Positions 37,390 through 47,490 of a DNA stretch of 64,000 nt are shown one piece after another. A program made the translations under genes and the position numbers. The stretch's first letter is position 1. Every line of letters starts with the position of its first letter. Source of the stretch: Candidatus Tisiphia endosymbiont of Nemotelus nigrinus (GTDB lineage: Bacteria > Pseudomonadota > Alphaproteobacteria > Rickettsiales > Rickettsiaceae); assembly GCF_964026475.1 (NCBI RefSeq), contig NZ_OZ032151.1:1178001-1242000 (forward strand). The letters run 5' to 3'. Under the pieces are notes generated by a model. That model saw nothing but the letters and a program-made list of their open reading frames with translations. It did no database searches and had not been told where the DNA came from.

Positions 37390-40300
37390 ATAGTCTCTCT
37401 TTTAAAACTTTGGTATAAAACTGGAATAACAAATATAGTAAACAGAGTACCAATACTCATCCCACCCACTATTACCAAACCAATAGATTTTTGTGCTTCT
37501 GCTCCTGCTCCCGAGGCAATGACTAATGATAACGCCCCAAAAATAGTTGCTAGAGTGGTCATTAAAATTGGTCTAAGTCTTAAGTTAGAGGCTTTAGTTA
37601 CAGCTTCTCTAATATTTAATCCTTGGCTTCTCAAGTTATTAGTAAATTCTACGATCATAATAGAATTTTTTGTAATCAAACCAATTAAAGTGATCAAACC
37701 AATAAAGCTATATAGATTAAGCGTATTACCAAATATCCAGAGCGTTAATACTCCACCAGTAATCGAGAATGGTACAGCAATAAGTATTAATATCGGATCA
37801 GTAAAACTCTCAAATTGTGCTGAAAGCACTAAGTAAATAAACAACAAAGCAAATAAGAACGTAACAGTCATAGTACCTTCTGATTCAGCCTTTCGCTTAA
37901 TCTCGCCAATATATTCTAGGATAGTGGTATTACGATCCAATAATTCATTAGCTATATTATTAATTTGTTTTATTGCGTCGGTAATTTTTTGGTTTGGTGC
38001 CAAATCTGCCGAGATGGTTACTGATCTAGCATTATTATAGTGATTATAATAATTGATAGATACTTTCTCAACCATATTAGCCACAACACTTAATGGCAAC
38101 AAATTATCAGTTGGGTTATTAGTGGGTATCAAAATCTTACTAAAATGATCGATATTACTACGATGTTTTAAATTATACTGCATAGTTATATCGTACAGTT
38201 CGTTGCCCATTCTGAAATCACCAATTTGCTTTCCTGCTAGCAAATATTGCAATGTTAATCCTATATTTTCTAAACTCACGCCATAAAGATAAGCTTTATC
38301 TCGGTTAACAATTACATCAATCGTTGGCATAGAGGAATTTAAATCACTAGAAACATTCATATTCATAAAAACTGGGTTTTTCTTCATAGCCTCAACGAAT
38401 TTCTGCGATATTTGATCTAGCTGTTCATATTCAAGCGAGGATTGCAAAGTAAATTCCACAGGACTTCCAGCATTACCGCTAACTTGTGAACGTTGTGCCA
38501 TTGCAAAAATCGGTATTCCAGTTATTTGTTGAAATTGCTGATTAAGTAAATTTATTATAGTTTTTTGTGACATTGTCCTTGCCTTCCAGTCTTTAAGAGG
38601 TATGTAACCGTAACCACCCCCCTGATAAATTATCGTCAAATATCCTACTATATCTTTGTAAGAATTAAGTATTTTTTCAACTTCTACTATTGATTTTTCT
38701 GATTGTTCCATATTAGAACCTTGAGAACTGGAGAATCCAAGCACTACAACACCATTATCTTCCTGAGGAACAAAAACCTTTGGGACAAAGATAAAACTAA
38801 CAACCAGCAGCACTAAAGATAGGACAATAATAAGTGAGAATTGCTTTTTATGATCAAAAGCAAGATTTAAATAAGCCAAATATTTGCTTTGGACTAATTT
38901 AATAAACTGATCAAATTTAACTAAAAACCCTAAGGGAGGCTGATCATTTTTGCCAATCATACGACTTGCCATCATCGGTGTTAAGGTTAAAGCAACAAAA
39001 CCAGAAACTAACACACAAAATGCCAAGGTCCAAGCAAATTCAAGGAATAACTTACCAATAAGTCCATCAATAAAACCTATAGGCAGGAATACTGAGGCAA
39101 GTGTTATAGTCATTGCTATAACGGCAAAACCTATTTCCTTAGATGCAAGGATAGCAGATTCCATAGCAGAATGCCCCATCTCATTGTACCTAAAAATATT
39201 TTCTAGCATTACTATTGCATCATCTACCACCAGACCAATAGCCAATATCATTGCTAAAAGGGTAAATGTGTTAATAGAAAACCCTAAATAATACATGACA
39301 ATAAATGTACCAATCAGCGATACCGGAATGGTTACCAGTGGTATCAGAGTGATTCTTACTGATGCTAGGAATAAATATACTACTATTATAACTAAAATTA
39401 ATGCTTCAAAGATCGTAAGGAACACTGATTTGATTGAAGCATTAATTGGAATTGACTCATCATAGGCTGTATCAATTGTTATACCATTAGGTAGATTCTT
39501 TTTAATTTTATCTAGTGATGATCTAACTTCTTTAGATAAATCAAGCATGTTTGTCTTTGATTGTTTTATCAGTGCAAGTGCTACCGAACTTTTACCATTA
39601 TATCTAAAAATTACATCATCTTCGGGGGGAGCTAAATATACTTTAGCAATATCTCGTAATCTTAATATACTAGCATCTTTTACTTTTAGTATGATTTGTT
39701 CAAACTGTTCCGGTTTATTTAAAGAACCGTCTAATCTTACGGTAAAATCACGAGTGGCTGTTTTAATAGTCCCAGCCGGATAAGAGGTAGTTTGTTTTGT
39801 TATAGCATTTGCAATTTCCAACACTGACATTTTATGCTGATATAATTTTACCGGATCAGGTTCTATCCGCATAGAATAATATTTACCACCTTGCATTTTA
39901 ACCTGACCTATTGTTTCAAGTTTCTCTAAAATGCCTGTTACACTCTCTTGAACAATTTGGGTCAATTGCAAATCACTATATACGTCACTACTAATACTTA
40001 AGAACATACTAGGATGTTTATTGCCATCTTGCTTACTAACTCGAGGAGCTTGCATATCTTTAGGAAATATATGGCTTATCCCAGCAATTTTAGATCGAAC
40101 ATCGTTTAAAGATACTTCGATATTAGCCGATGATGAAAATATTAAAGTGATGTAGCTATTACTTGTTGAGCTTTGGGAAGTGATAGAATCAAGATTCTTT
40201 ATAGTTTTCAGGGCTTTCTCAATACGAGTGGTGATCTCTTTTTCCATATAAAGAGCATCTGCTCCAGGATAATATGCATGCACTGTTATTATAGGAGAAG

Positions 40301-40421
40301 AAATATCAGGAGTACCTCTAATTTGTAATTTAGTAAAAAATACAACTCCTAAAATAACAATTACTAGACTCATAACTGTTGCAAATACTGGACGCTTGAT
40401 GCATATTTCACTTAGGTACAT
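37386..40421 (-). CDS. RND-family multidrug efflux permease (AcrB/MexB-like)
   Basis: 1011 residues with 12 membrane helices in the RND pattern: helix 1 at the N-terminus (FATVMSLVIVILGVVFF), two large periplasmic domains, and proton-relay helices with LAIGLVVDDAIVMLEN (paired Asp) in helix 4 and a matching Lys region in helix 10. GxP and TIPVSLIGTF signatures are also clear. It exports amphiphilic compounds from the periplasm or inner membrane. No membrane-fusion or TolC partner is adjacent, so it must use partners encoded elsewhere. Followed on the same strand by... upstream neighbour is the ABC permease gene, 11 bases away. Confidence 0.92.
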   Translation of the reverse strand: MYLSEICIKRPVFATVMSLVIVILGVVFFTKLQIRGTPDISSPIITVHAYYPGADALYMEKEITTRIEKALKTIKNLDSITSQSSTSNSYITLIFSSSANIEVSLNDVRSKIAGISHIFPKDMQAPRVSKQDGNKHPSMFLSISSDVYSDLQLTQIVQESVTGILEKLETIGQVKMQGGKYYSMRIEPDPVKLYQHKMSVLEIANAITKQTTSYPAGTIKTATRDFTVRLDGSLNKPEQFEQIILKVKDASILRLRDIAKVYLAPPEDDVIFRYNGKSSVALALIKQSKTNMLDLSKEVRSSLDKIKKNLPNGITIDTAYDESIPINASIKSVFLTIFEALILVIIVVYLFLASVRITLIPLVTIPVSLIGTFIVMYYLGFSINTFTLLAMILAIGLVVDDAIVMLENIFRYNEMGHSAMESAILASKEIGFAVIAMTITLASVFLPIGFIDGLIGKLFLEFAWTLAFCVLVSGFVALTLTPMMASRMIGKNDQPPLGFLVKFDQFIKLVQSKYLAYLNLAFDHKKQFSLIIVLSLVLLVVSFIFVPKVFVPQEDNGVVVLGFSSSQGSNMEQSEKSIVEVEKILNSYKDIVGYLTIIYQGGGYGYIPLKDWKARTMSQKTIINLLNQQFQQITGIPIFAMAQRSQVSGNAGSPVEFTLQSSLEYEQLDQISQKFVEAMKKNPVFMNMNVSSDLNSSMPTIDVIVNRDKAYLYGVSLENIGLTLQYLLAGKQIGDFRMGNELYDITMQYNLKHRSNIDHFSKILIPTNNPTDNLLPLSVVANMVEKVSINYYNHYNNARSVTISADLAPNQKITDAIKQINNIANELLDRNTTILEYIGEIKRKAESEGTMTVTFLFALLFIYLVLSAQFESFTDPILILIAVPFSITGGVLTLWIFGNTLNLYSFIGLITLIGLITKNSIMIVEFTNNLRSQGLNIREAVTKASNLRLRPILMTTLATIFGALSLVIASGAGAEAQKSIGLVIVGGMSIGTLFTIFVIPVLYQSFKRETI

Positions 40422-40432
40422 ATAAAAAAATC

Positions 40433-41092
40433 CTACTCAGCTCCAATTGCTAGTTTTTTCTCAAGAATTTTGGCTAAATTACTGATAATTATTACCATAA
40501 CATAATAACAAAGCCCTGCTATTAATAGAGGCGTAAAATAAGTAAAATGTTCAGCCGATACTAGCTGGGCTCTCCGCATTAAATCCATTTCACCGATAAT
40601 TGATATAATCGATGATTCTTTGATTAGATTAATAAGCTCATTAACCAATGAAGGTAAAATATTTCTTATAGCTTGCGGCAAGATGATATCTTTGATCATT
40701 AATCTCTCAGGTATGCCTAATGCCTTAGACGCTTCAATCTGCCCCTTATCAACAGCATTAATTCCAGCTCTAATTATTTCCGAAACATATGCCCCTGAAT
40801 TTAATGAGAAAGCTATAGTGCCTGCAGCGAAGGCCCCAAGCTTAATACCAATTAAACTAGGCAAACCAAAATAAATTATGCTAAGTTGGATAAGCAAAGG
40901 GGTGCCACGAAAAACCGATGTATAAAAATTAGCAAAAATCCTTAAGGCACAACTTTTGCTTACCTTGCAAATTGCTAGTAAAGTACCGATAATCAATCCT
41001 AACAACACCGACACTACACTATATTTCAGTGTTACTACCATCCCTTGCATAATAAAATATATGGAAGAGAAACCAAGTAATTGCTCAAACAT
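40433..41092 (-). CDS. Polar amino-acid ABC transporter permease (GlnP/HisM type)
   Basis: 219 residues, about five membrane helices, HisMQ-type. The N-terminal half contains VYRGTPLLIQ-like SVFRGTPLLIQLSIIYFGLP. The EAA loop that docks the ATPase is EASKALGIPERLMIKDIILP, with the final INLIKESSIISIIG. It forms the membrane channel of an importer, probably for glutamine or a related amino acid. The ATP-binding and substrate-binding partners are not in this window. It lies directly upstream of the RND gene on the same strand. Confidence 0.9.
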   Translation of the reverse strand: MFEQLLGFSSIYFIMQGMVVTLKYSVVSVLLGLIIGTLLAICKVSKSCALRIFANFYTSVFRGTPLLIQLSIIYFGLPSLIGIKLGAFAAGTIAFSLNSGAYVSEIIRAGINAVDKGQIEASKALGIPERLMIKDIILPQAIRNILPSLVNELINLIKESSIISIIGEMDLMRRAQLVSAEHFTYFTPLLIAGLCYYVMVIIISNLAKILEKKLAIGAE

Positions 41093-41362
41093 CTAACGCT
41101 CTTAAATTTCCTGTTATTTTTTGACTATACACTAAAAATATCTAACACTAAGTGTTTCATTCCATTTAATTTAAAAATATTTGCGGCTAATCCAAATTAT
41201 TTACTCATCTTACGCAGAGTAAAGAAAAACTGGATAAAAATAATAGTTAAAATATAGTTAGTTGTATCAAATAAAGATGCATGAGACCTTAGTTAGATAT
41301 CTATAGTGATTATTTAACTTACCTTACGCATGGCATTTAAAAGCCATAGGGGAAACAACACA

Positions 41363-41625
41363 ACGTCATTGCGAGGAGCTACTTTAGTAGCGACGAAGCA
41401 ATCTAATGAATGTGGATTGCCGCAACCACTACGTGGTTTCGCAATGACTGAGACTATCTAAAACTCTAACGGATTAGCTATAAATGTACAACCGTAGTGC
41501 TAGAGGTTATAAGAACAAACAACCGTCATCGCGAGCCACGAAGTGGCGTGGCGATCCAAATAAACAGCGTGCTGTTACAACTTTTGGATTGCTTCGTCGC
41601 TCCTAAAGTAGCTCCTCGCAATGAC
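41363..41625. repeat. Two adjacent GTCATTGCGAG-type dispersed repeats
   Basis: 41363-41450 reads CGTCATTGCGAGGAGCTACT ... GATTGCCGCAACCACTACGTGG ... TCGCAATGAC in short blocks; 41523-41625 is a second copy, largely in the reverse sense (CTCCTCGCAATGAC at its end). Each is followed by a (G)GATTAGCTATA tail (41470, 41645). The gap 41093-41788 contains no gene, only these repeats and the two listed next. Confidence 0.85.
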
Positions 41626-41687
41626 AAAGGAATTATGTAGAACTCACTCGGGTTAGCTATAGCGGCAATTGTAAGAAAAATACTCAA

Positions 41688-41720
41688 ATTTCTTATAATT
41701 TATTTAATCTGCAACTGTAG
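41688..41720. repeat. Short repeat shared with 13646-13700
   Basis: ACTCAAATTTCTTATAATTT followed by ATTTAATCTGCAACTGTAG matches the 13.65-kb sequence with a few changes. In both places it lies beside one of the palindromic elements. Confidence 0.55.
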
Positions 41721-41722
41721 TT

Positions 41723-41786
41723 CTTATTAATTTTCGCTAAAAAATCCATTAATTCATCAATTGAATAAGCTTTGTTAACAGTCTAG
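41723..41786. repeat. Half copy (arm A) of the 155-167-bp palindromic element
   Basis: CTTATTAATTTTCGCTAAAA, then TCCATTAATTCATCAATTGA, then ATAAGCTTTGTTAACAGTCTAG: the right half of the element only, ending with the CTAG terminus. Confidence 0.8.
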
Positions 41787-41788
41787 CA

Positions 41789-42619
41789 TTATTGACGAAT
41801 ATGTCTTAAATTGCTAATTTTTGTAATATCCAGCTTGCTACTAGACCGTATAGGGTTAATATCTATGCCGCCACGTCTTGTGTATCTGGCATAAACAGTT
41901 AATTCATCGGGAGTACAAAACTTACTAATATCACAAAAAATACGCTCAACACATTGTTCATGAAACTCATTATGATTACGAAATGATACCAAATATTTCA
42001 ATAACGAACTATGGTCAATTCTTCTACCTCGATAACTAATCTGTACTGATGCCCAATCTGGTTGGTTGGTAACCAAACAATTCGATTTTAGCAAGTTAGA
42101 ATATAGCACCTCATCCACTATCTCCGTATTATCTTTCAACAATTTTGGCAAATTTTGGCTAACTTCAAAACTAGTAATTGTTACCTCTAACCTATCGATA
42201 TTTATGCCTGAAAAAGATTGCAGCCTAATACCATCATATGACTCTAAATATTTTAAGAAAACCATTACAGCTGATTCAAATACTAGACTTAAATCCCTAG
42301 TAATTAATTCTTTTACTTGGTCTGAATTTTCAAATTTAGTGTTATTAAAAGAATTTAAGTAAAGCTTTAGTGATTTTGATTCTACAATATTAGGCGAATC
42401 GCTATTCACCATAAATTCCAATATCCTTACCTCAGGTTTACCAGTTTTGCTTAGCCAAGAGACCTCATAACAATTCCAAATGTCAAAGCCATGGAAAGGC
42501 AAAGCACCTACTATCTGTAATTGCTCTCTAGCAAAATTACGACTAATTGGGTATAATAAAGTATTGTCATACAAATCTTTATAGGTAGTTTGCTTGCCAA
42601 GCATAGTTCCCAAATCCAT
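41789..42619 (-). CDS. queF: NADPH-dependent 7-cyano-7-deazaguanine reductase QueF (long form)
   Basis: 276 residues, the two-domain (E. coli-type) QueF. It reduces preQ0 to preQ1 for queuosine in tRNA. Motifs: ESKSLKLYLNSFN (NADPH/substrate loop), catalytic Cys in LLKSNCLVTNQPDWASV, SLLKYLVSFRNHNEFHEQC with substrate-binding Glu/His, and IRPSSKLD-like NPIRSSSKLDITKISNLRHI at the end. Starts one base after the stop of the upstream membrane-protein gene, so both are in one operon. Confidence 0.93.
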   Translation of the reverse strand: MDLGTMLGKQTTYKDLYDNTLLYPISRNFAREQLQIVGALPFHGFDIWNCYEVSWLSKTGKPEVRILEFMVNSDSPNIVESKSLKLYLNSFNNTKFENSDQVKELITRDLSLVFESAVMVFLKYLESYDGIRLQSFSGINIDRLEVTITSFEVSQNLPKLLKDNTEIVDEVLYSNLLKSNCLVTNQPDWASVQISYRGRRIDHSSLLKYLVSFRNHNEFHEQCVERIFCDISKFCTPDELTVYARYTRRGGIDINPIRSSSKLDITKISNLRHIRQ

Positions 42620-42620
42620 T

Positions 42621-42977
42621 CTATTTGATCCAGTAAGTCATATAGTTCGGATGTTCTATACTATTTAATAAATATTTGAAACCGATAGCAATCCTTAATA
42701 TAAACCACACCAATAAGCATAGATACAATACAGGACCAATTAGTATTATGGTAGTTATCATAGATATCATAATACCCACAAATCCCATCCAGAAAGTACG
42801 CCATATAAAAATATAATGACTGGCTAAATATTTATTTTTAACATCCTTATTAATATAGGAAAAAATTGTTCCAATAATAGGTAATAATGGAGCAACTATT
42901 CCACACAAAAATAATATATAAATTACGATAAGATTCGTTCTTCCTGCTTTTATATATTTCTTAATTTCCTTATCCAT
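42621..42977 (-). CDS. DUF4870-like small membrane protein
   Basis: 118 residues with three to four hydrophobic segments (about 14-40, 65-85, 86-105). The pattern IYILFLCGIVAPLLPIIGTI followed by SYINKD and HYIFIWRTFW matches Tic20/DUF4870-type proteins, where a His-containing amphipathic stretch precedes the second helix. Function unknown. Cotranscribed with queF. GAGA before the ATG is a weak ribosome site. Confidence 0.7.
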   Translation of the reverse strand: MDKEIKKYIKAGRTNLIVIYILFLCGIVAPLLPIIGTIFSYINKDVKNKYLASHYIFIWRTFWMGFVGIMISMITTIILIGPVLYLCLLVWFILRIAIGFKYLLNSIEHPNYMTYWIK

Positions 42978-43019
42978 TTTTATCTCTTTAAATTATGATC
43001 TAGCAAGTTAAAGTCTCCC

Positions 43020-43155
43020 TGAGAGCATTTGTCATCCTGAACTTGTTTCAGGATCTAGATTATGTACGATTAAGATCCTGAAATAAATTCAGGATGACAA
43101 ATGCCCTCAGGATGACATGCCAAGCTCAGGATGACAAACACGTTCAGGATACCGT
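43020..43155. repeat. TCATCCTGAA-type palindromic repeats, several in tandem
   Basis: GTCATCCTGAACTTGTTTCA and its inverse around 43082-43100 (CCTGAAATAAATTCAGGATG) form a palindrome, followed by three more short units containing CAGGATGACA. This family is common in Rickettsiales intergenic DNA. It lies just after the acnA stop. Confidence 0.8.
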
Positions 43156-43171
43156 ACCAAGTCCAATACAA

Positions 43172-45952
43172 CTAAACAGAACAACTAAAATTCTTAACCA
43201 CTAAGTGCATTATACTGCCATATTTTATATAATCTAGCTCATTATCTGTAAAAACTTGTAATATTACTTCGATAGTTTCAACTATACCATTTTTTCTCCT
43301 GATAATACAACTAAGTTGTTGATAAGGCTGTATACTCTTCTGCTTTGAAGAATTGGCTCCATAAAACTGCGGGGCATTCGCGTACTCACGTACGCTTTGT
43401 ACGTTCCGTTCGCTCACCCCTTGTTTTACATTCCAATTCTCCAAATCATTTGAGTATATTTTTTCACCTAAACCCGTAATTGTAATATATTCAGAACCAT
43501 CAAGTTTTAAATCACTTACCGTACAAGAAGCAAGCACCAGCGGTAACACACCCATACCAACTAAATTTGACCGGTGAATTCTTTCAAAACTTTCAGCAAT
43601 TACTGCTTTTACTCCCAATAAACTAGTACCTTTTGCTGCCCAATCTCTCGATGAACCAGAGCCATATTCTTTACCTGCGAAAATCACCAAAGGGATAGAA
43701 TGAGCCTTATAATCCTGAGCTGCATCATAAATACTCATTTGTTGACCATCTAGTTGATTGATCGTTATCCCCCCGTCAATTCCAAGACACATAGCATTTT
43801 TAATCCTATTATTGGCGAAAGTACCGCGTACCATTACTTGATGATTGCCACGCCGTGATCCATAGGAATTAAAATCTGCCGGTAAAATACCCTGCTCAGT
43901 TAAATATTTAGCAGCAGGGCTTGTTTTACTAATATTTCCGGCTGGCGATATATGATCAGTAGTAATAGAATTGCCAAAAATGGCTAATATTCTAGCAGAT
44001 TCTATATCACACAATCCACTTGATATATGCTCGATACCTTCAAAATAAGGAGGATTATTGATATAAGTACTATGTTTATTCCAATTATAAGTATCACTTT
44101 TAGTTACCTTGATATTCTGCCATTCCTTATCACCTAAAAATATATCACTATATTTGTCCTTGAACATTTTAGAGTTAATAGATTCCTCAATTAATTTCTT
44201 TATCTCCTGTTGAGTCGGCCAAATATCCTTAAGATAGACATCTTTACCATCGTGACTTTTGCCTATCGGATCAGTATCAAGATTAATATTGATAGTACCT
44301 GTGATAGCATAAGCAATGACTAGAGGAGGGGAGGCAAGATAACTAGCGATGGTTAGAGGGTGTACCCTGCCTTCAAAATTTCTGTTACCAGATAATACCG
44401 AAGCAACAACCAGATTGTTTCTAGAAATAGTCTCTTCTATTTCCGGCAGAAGCGAGCCAGAATTGCCGATACAGGTAGTACAGCCATAACCGACAAGATT
44501 AAAACCTAAATCGTTGAGATACTGGTCAAGCCCACTTTTCTTCAAATATTCCGTTACTACTTTTGAACCAGGAGCCAATGAGGTTTTAACCCATGGTTTT
44601 TTCACCAATCCAAGTTCTATTGCTTTTTTAGCTAGCAAACCTGCACCAATCATTACATTAGGATTGGAAGTATTGGTGCAGCTGGTAATCGCTGCTATTA
44701 CCACGTAGCCATGACCTATACTATATTGCTCAGCAATATGGTATTTCTTGTCAATATTAACGTCCCCTTTGCTTAAAGAAGCCAGTTCAGTGTTAAAATT
44801 GCTGGCGACATTTTTTAGGTTAACCCGATCTTGCGGGCGTCTTGGTCCTGCTAAGGAAGCTTCGATAGTAGATAAATCCAGCTCTAATGTATCAGTATAT
44901 TCTGGAGTAATTGTCGATTCATACCATAATGACTGTAGCTTAGCATATTGCTCTACTAATTTTATATGATTTGCATCTCTAGCCGTCAAATTAAGATATT
45001 TTATAGTCTCATTATCAATAGGGAAGAAGCCACAAGTAGCACCATATTCAGGTGCCATATTTGATATGGTTGCCCTATCTGCCAATGTCAGCGAATCTAG
45101 CCCATCTCCATAAAATTCAACAAATTTGCCAACGACATTTTTCTTTCTGAGCATTTGAGTAACGGTTAGCACCAAATCTGTAGCCGTAATCATCCCATTT
45201 AAAGAGCCGCTTAACTTAAAGCCAATTACCTCGGGTAAAATCATTGATAGAGGTTGACCAAGCATTGCCGCCTCAGCCTCAATTCCCCCGACTCCCCAGC
45301 CAAGAACTGCCAAACCATTAATCATCGTAGTATGACTATCTGTACCAACCAATGTATCCGGATAAGCATAAGTCACACCTTCTTGTTGTTTAGTCCACAC
45401 AACATTAGCCAAATACTCCAAATTAACCTGATGACAAATGCCTGTTCCCGGCGGCACCACTTTAAAATTATCAAATACTTCTTGCCCCCATTTTAAAAAT
45501 TGATAACGCTCTATATTCCTAGTTACTTCCATTGTAACATTTTTATCAAAAGAATCACTTGTACCATAATAATCAACTTGTACAGAATGATCTATTACCA
45601 AGTCAACGGGAATCAAAGGATTAATTTTTAATGGGTCACCACCTAGTTTTTTTATCGCATCACGCATAGCAGCCAAATCAACAATAGCCGGGACGCCAGT
45701 AAAATCTTGCATTAACACCCTAGCTGGCATAAACGATATTTCGGCCTCGGATTTCTTCGCCTTAAGCCATTCTTTAAATGGTAATAACTTCTCTTGGCTA
45801 CTAGTTAGACGCAGGACATTCTCAAATAATATCCTTAAACTATAAGGTAGACGCTTTAATTCAAGCCCAATATCATTTGCCGCCTTATTTATGTCAAAAA
45901 TTTTATAAATATCATTTCCTATAGATATTTCTTTTAGATAATTAGAATTCAT
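43172..45952 (-). CDS. acnA: Aconitate hydratase A, with an in-frame palindromic-element insert
   Basis: 926 residues from ATG 45952, which has GGAG eight bases upstream (an ATG at 45967 is also in frame but has no site). TCA-cycle enzyme interconverting citrate and isocitrate with a 4Fe-4S cluster. The cluster cysteines are in [17 protein letters not shown] and [16 protein letters not shown]. The swivel domain has [32 protein letters not shown] and [12 protein letters not shown]. Family members have about 880-900 residues. Here residues about 832-874 ([20 protein letters not shown] onwards) are extra and coincide exactly with a ~129-bp palindromic repeat. The insert lies after TGLGEKI in a loop of the last domain, away from the active site, so the enzyme is probably functional. 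Confidence 0.95.
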   Translation of the reverse strand: MNSNYLKEISIGNDIYKIFDINKAANDIGLELKRLPYSLRILFENVLRLTSSQEKLLPFKEWLKAKKSEAEISFMPARVLMQDFTGVPAIVDLAAMRDAIKKLGGDPLKINPLIPVDLVIDHSVQVDYYGTSDSFDKNVTMEVTRNIERYQFLKWGQEVFDNFKVVPPGTGICHQVNLEYLANVVWTKQQEGVTYAYPDTLVGTDSHTTMINGLAVLGWGVGGIEAEAAMLGQPLSMILPEVIGFKLSGSLNGMITATDLVLTVTQMLRKKNVVGKFVEFYGDGLDSLTLADRATISNMAPEYGATCGFFPIDNETIKYLNLTARDANHIKLVEQYAKLQSLWYESTITPEYTDTLELDLSTIEASLAGPRRPQDRVNLKNVASNFNTELASLSKGDVNIDKKYHIAEQYSIGHGYVVIAAITSCTNTSNPNVMIGAGLLAKKAIELGLVKKPWVKTSLAPGSKVVTEYLKKSGLDQYLNDLGFNLVGYGCTTCIGNSGSLLPEIEETISRNNLVVASVLSGNRNFEGRVHPLTIASYLASPPLVIAYAITGTININLDTDPIGKSHDGKDVYLKDIWPTQQEIKKLIEESINSKMFKDKYSDIFLGDKEWQNIKVTKSDTYNWNKHSTYINNPPYFEGIEHISSGLCDIESARILAIFGNSITTDHISPAGNISKTSPAAKYLTEQGILPADFNSYGSRRGNHQVMVRGTFANNRIKNAMCLGIDGGITINQLDGQQMSIYDAAQDYKAHSIPLVIFAGKEYGSGSSRDWAAKGTSLLGVKAVIAESFERIHRSNLVGMGVLPLVLASCTVSDLKLDGSEYITITGLGEKIYSNDLENWNVKQGVSERNVQSVREYANAPQFYGANSSKQKSIQPYQQLSCIIRRKNGIVETIEVILQVFTDNELDYIKYGSIMHLVVKNFSCSV
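43331..43459. repeat. Palindromic element inside acnA (129 bp, 43 codons)
   Basis: TATACTCTTCTGCTTTGAAG at the left and ATTCTCCAAATCATTTGAGT at the right end, with an internal hairpin CGTACTCACGTACGCTTTGTACG. A ~130-bp copy in the same orientation lies at 56020-56149 between genes, and a half copy at 9378. The length is a multiple of three and keeps the acnA frame open, as described for rickettsial palindromic elements. Confidence 0.88.
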
Positions 45953-46002
45953 GCTACTACTCTCCATTTGTTTTATAGCTAATTCGGTTAATTATTACTC
46001 CT

Positions 46003-46403
46003 TTATTGTGAGAAGACCATAGGCTAACAAAGCAATCTACAAAGGTAACTAGGAATGGATTGCCACGACCATTCACGTGGTCTCGCAATGACGACGACGT
46101 AATACTAACCGAATTAGCTATAATCATTAACTTTTATTTTGAGTATACACTAAAAATACCTAGCACTAAGCATTTCATTTAATTTAACTTAAAAAATATT
46201 TATGGTTAATCCAACTATGAAGAAGCAACTGTAAGCTGTCATTCCTGCGTAGGCAGGAATCTAGATACCTGCTTTCGCAGGTATGACACAAAACGGGATT
46301 GCTTCGTTGCTACTAAAGTAGCTCCTCGCAATGACGGAAAGGCTTTTACCCAAGCGTCATTGCGAGAAGGCGTAAGCCGACGAAGCAATCCATTTCTAGC
46401 CAC
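46003..46403. repeat. Cluster of GTCATTGCGAG-type and GTCATTCCTGC-type repeats
   Basis: 46003-46095 has GATTGCCACGACC...CACGTGGTCTCGCAATGACG. 46236-46290 has GTCATTCCTGCGTAGGCAGG...CTTTCGCAGGTATGAC, a different palindrome. 46300-46403 has two more GTCATTGCGAG units head to head. ATTAGCTATA tails flank them. They fill most of 45968-46420, and no gene is present there. Confidence 0.85.
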
Positions 46404-46419
46404 TGTTGTGATTAGACAA

Positions 46420-46538
46420 TTTTGAAATTAAATCTTGACATCTATACAAAAAACCTATTTTATCAATTTCAATAGTTTATGTTAACTATCTTGTTAAATT
46501 AAATATTAATCAATATTACTAAATAGGAAACAATTTTT
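46420..46538 (+). promoter_or_regulatory. Promoter/operator block upstream of the TPR gene (copy 1)
   Basis: Contains TTGACA (46435-46440) with TATTTT or TTTTAT 15-17 bases on as possible -10. It also has the palindrome ATAGTT-TATGTT-AACTAT at 46472-46489, and AGGA ten bases before the start codon. The whole block is nearly identical to 50088-50207 before the paralogous gene, so promoter, palindrome and ribosome site were duplicated together. Confidence 0.7.
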
Positions 46539-47490
46539 ATGATACAGTTCTCTCCTTCTTACCTGTTTACTACGCTCGTATGGGGTTTAGGTTTATCGAA
46601 TGCATTGCCTAAAGGACAAAAGACAAACAATCACGGCATAACAAAGGGTGATAATAGCCTTTCCAACTTCACTATACCATCAGCATTAGTTCAAGACCCA
46701 TCTGTTACTTCTAAATATTCTAAGGAACAGATAAAAGCAATTTTAGAAGCTGCTTTACCTGCACATAGTGACTATGTAATTAGGAAGCTTAAGTCAGATG
46801 CAGGATACCCATATACTGAAGATATAGAGCATGAAACTCCAGTAAACGAAGCTGACCTAGTAAACGAAGATGACCTAGTAAACGGAGCTGACCTAGTAGA
46901 TGAAGAGGACCTTAAATATTTATTTAAAGAACCTGAGGCAAATAACCCCGATACGGTTCATCATAGAAGTGCTCGTGCTGCTAAGGAAAAGTTTAAAATA
47001 GTAGAATATGTAGATTTGCCGAATGAAAACTGCGTTTCACTTGTACTAAAGACATATTTATATCGTATAGCACAACTATATTATCACTGTTTTCAGGAGC
47101 CTTGTAAGGAACAAGAAAATACAGTTTCAGGAGCTTGGCTTAATGAGTGGGTTGCTAAAAAACATTTATGCTTAATATCAGCATATAGTGAAACCGAAAT
47201 AGTTAGAGTTGAACAAGAATCAGTAGTAATTAAGCCTGCATTTCGCTTATATGTACACTATACCAAGAATAAAGAAATTAAAAAATATATGCGACATTCT
47301 TCTGATTCGGAACTTAACGTTCCATGTCCTTCGGAGGCTTATCAGCATGTACTAACGGGTAATAAATTGTTTGATGCAAAAGAATATCCACAAGCTCTAG
47401 ATGCATACAATAAAGCTCTCGAGACACGCCCTAAATATCCTCCTGCACTATACGCCATTAAAGAATTAGAAAAATTAGCAAAAACTACTA
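46539..47490 (+). pseudogene. 5' part of a TPR-containing modular protein gene, cut by IS481
   Basis: 317 codons survive before the IS481 border. The N-terminus (SPSYLFTTLVWGLGLSNALP) is mildly hydrophobic and may be an export signal. An acidic repeat follows at about 107-125 (ADLVNEDDLVNGADLV), then a cysteine-containing middle domain, then a TPR unit at about 268-301 (AYQHVLTGNKLFDAKEYPQA, LDAYNKALETRPKYPPAL). Translation runs on only four codons into IS DNA. The frame continues at 49365: removing 47491-49364 leaves AAA ACT ACT ATT AAG and a single 473-codon gene ending in a TM segment and tail shared with the 50208 protein. TPRs mediate protein-protein contact, so a host- or envelope-interaction role is possible. 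Confidence 0.85.

Noticed and set aside
38950..39291. 113-codon plus-strand frame within the RND pump gene
   Set aside because: Antisense of hydrophobic helices of a well-supported gene.
41363..41625. Repeated units that could suggest a CRISPR array
   Set aside because: Units are inverted rather than direct, spacing is irregular and the between-unit sequence is itself part of the repeat; no cas genes occur in the window.
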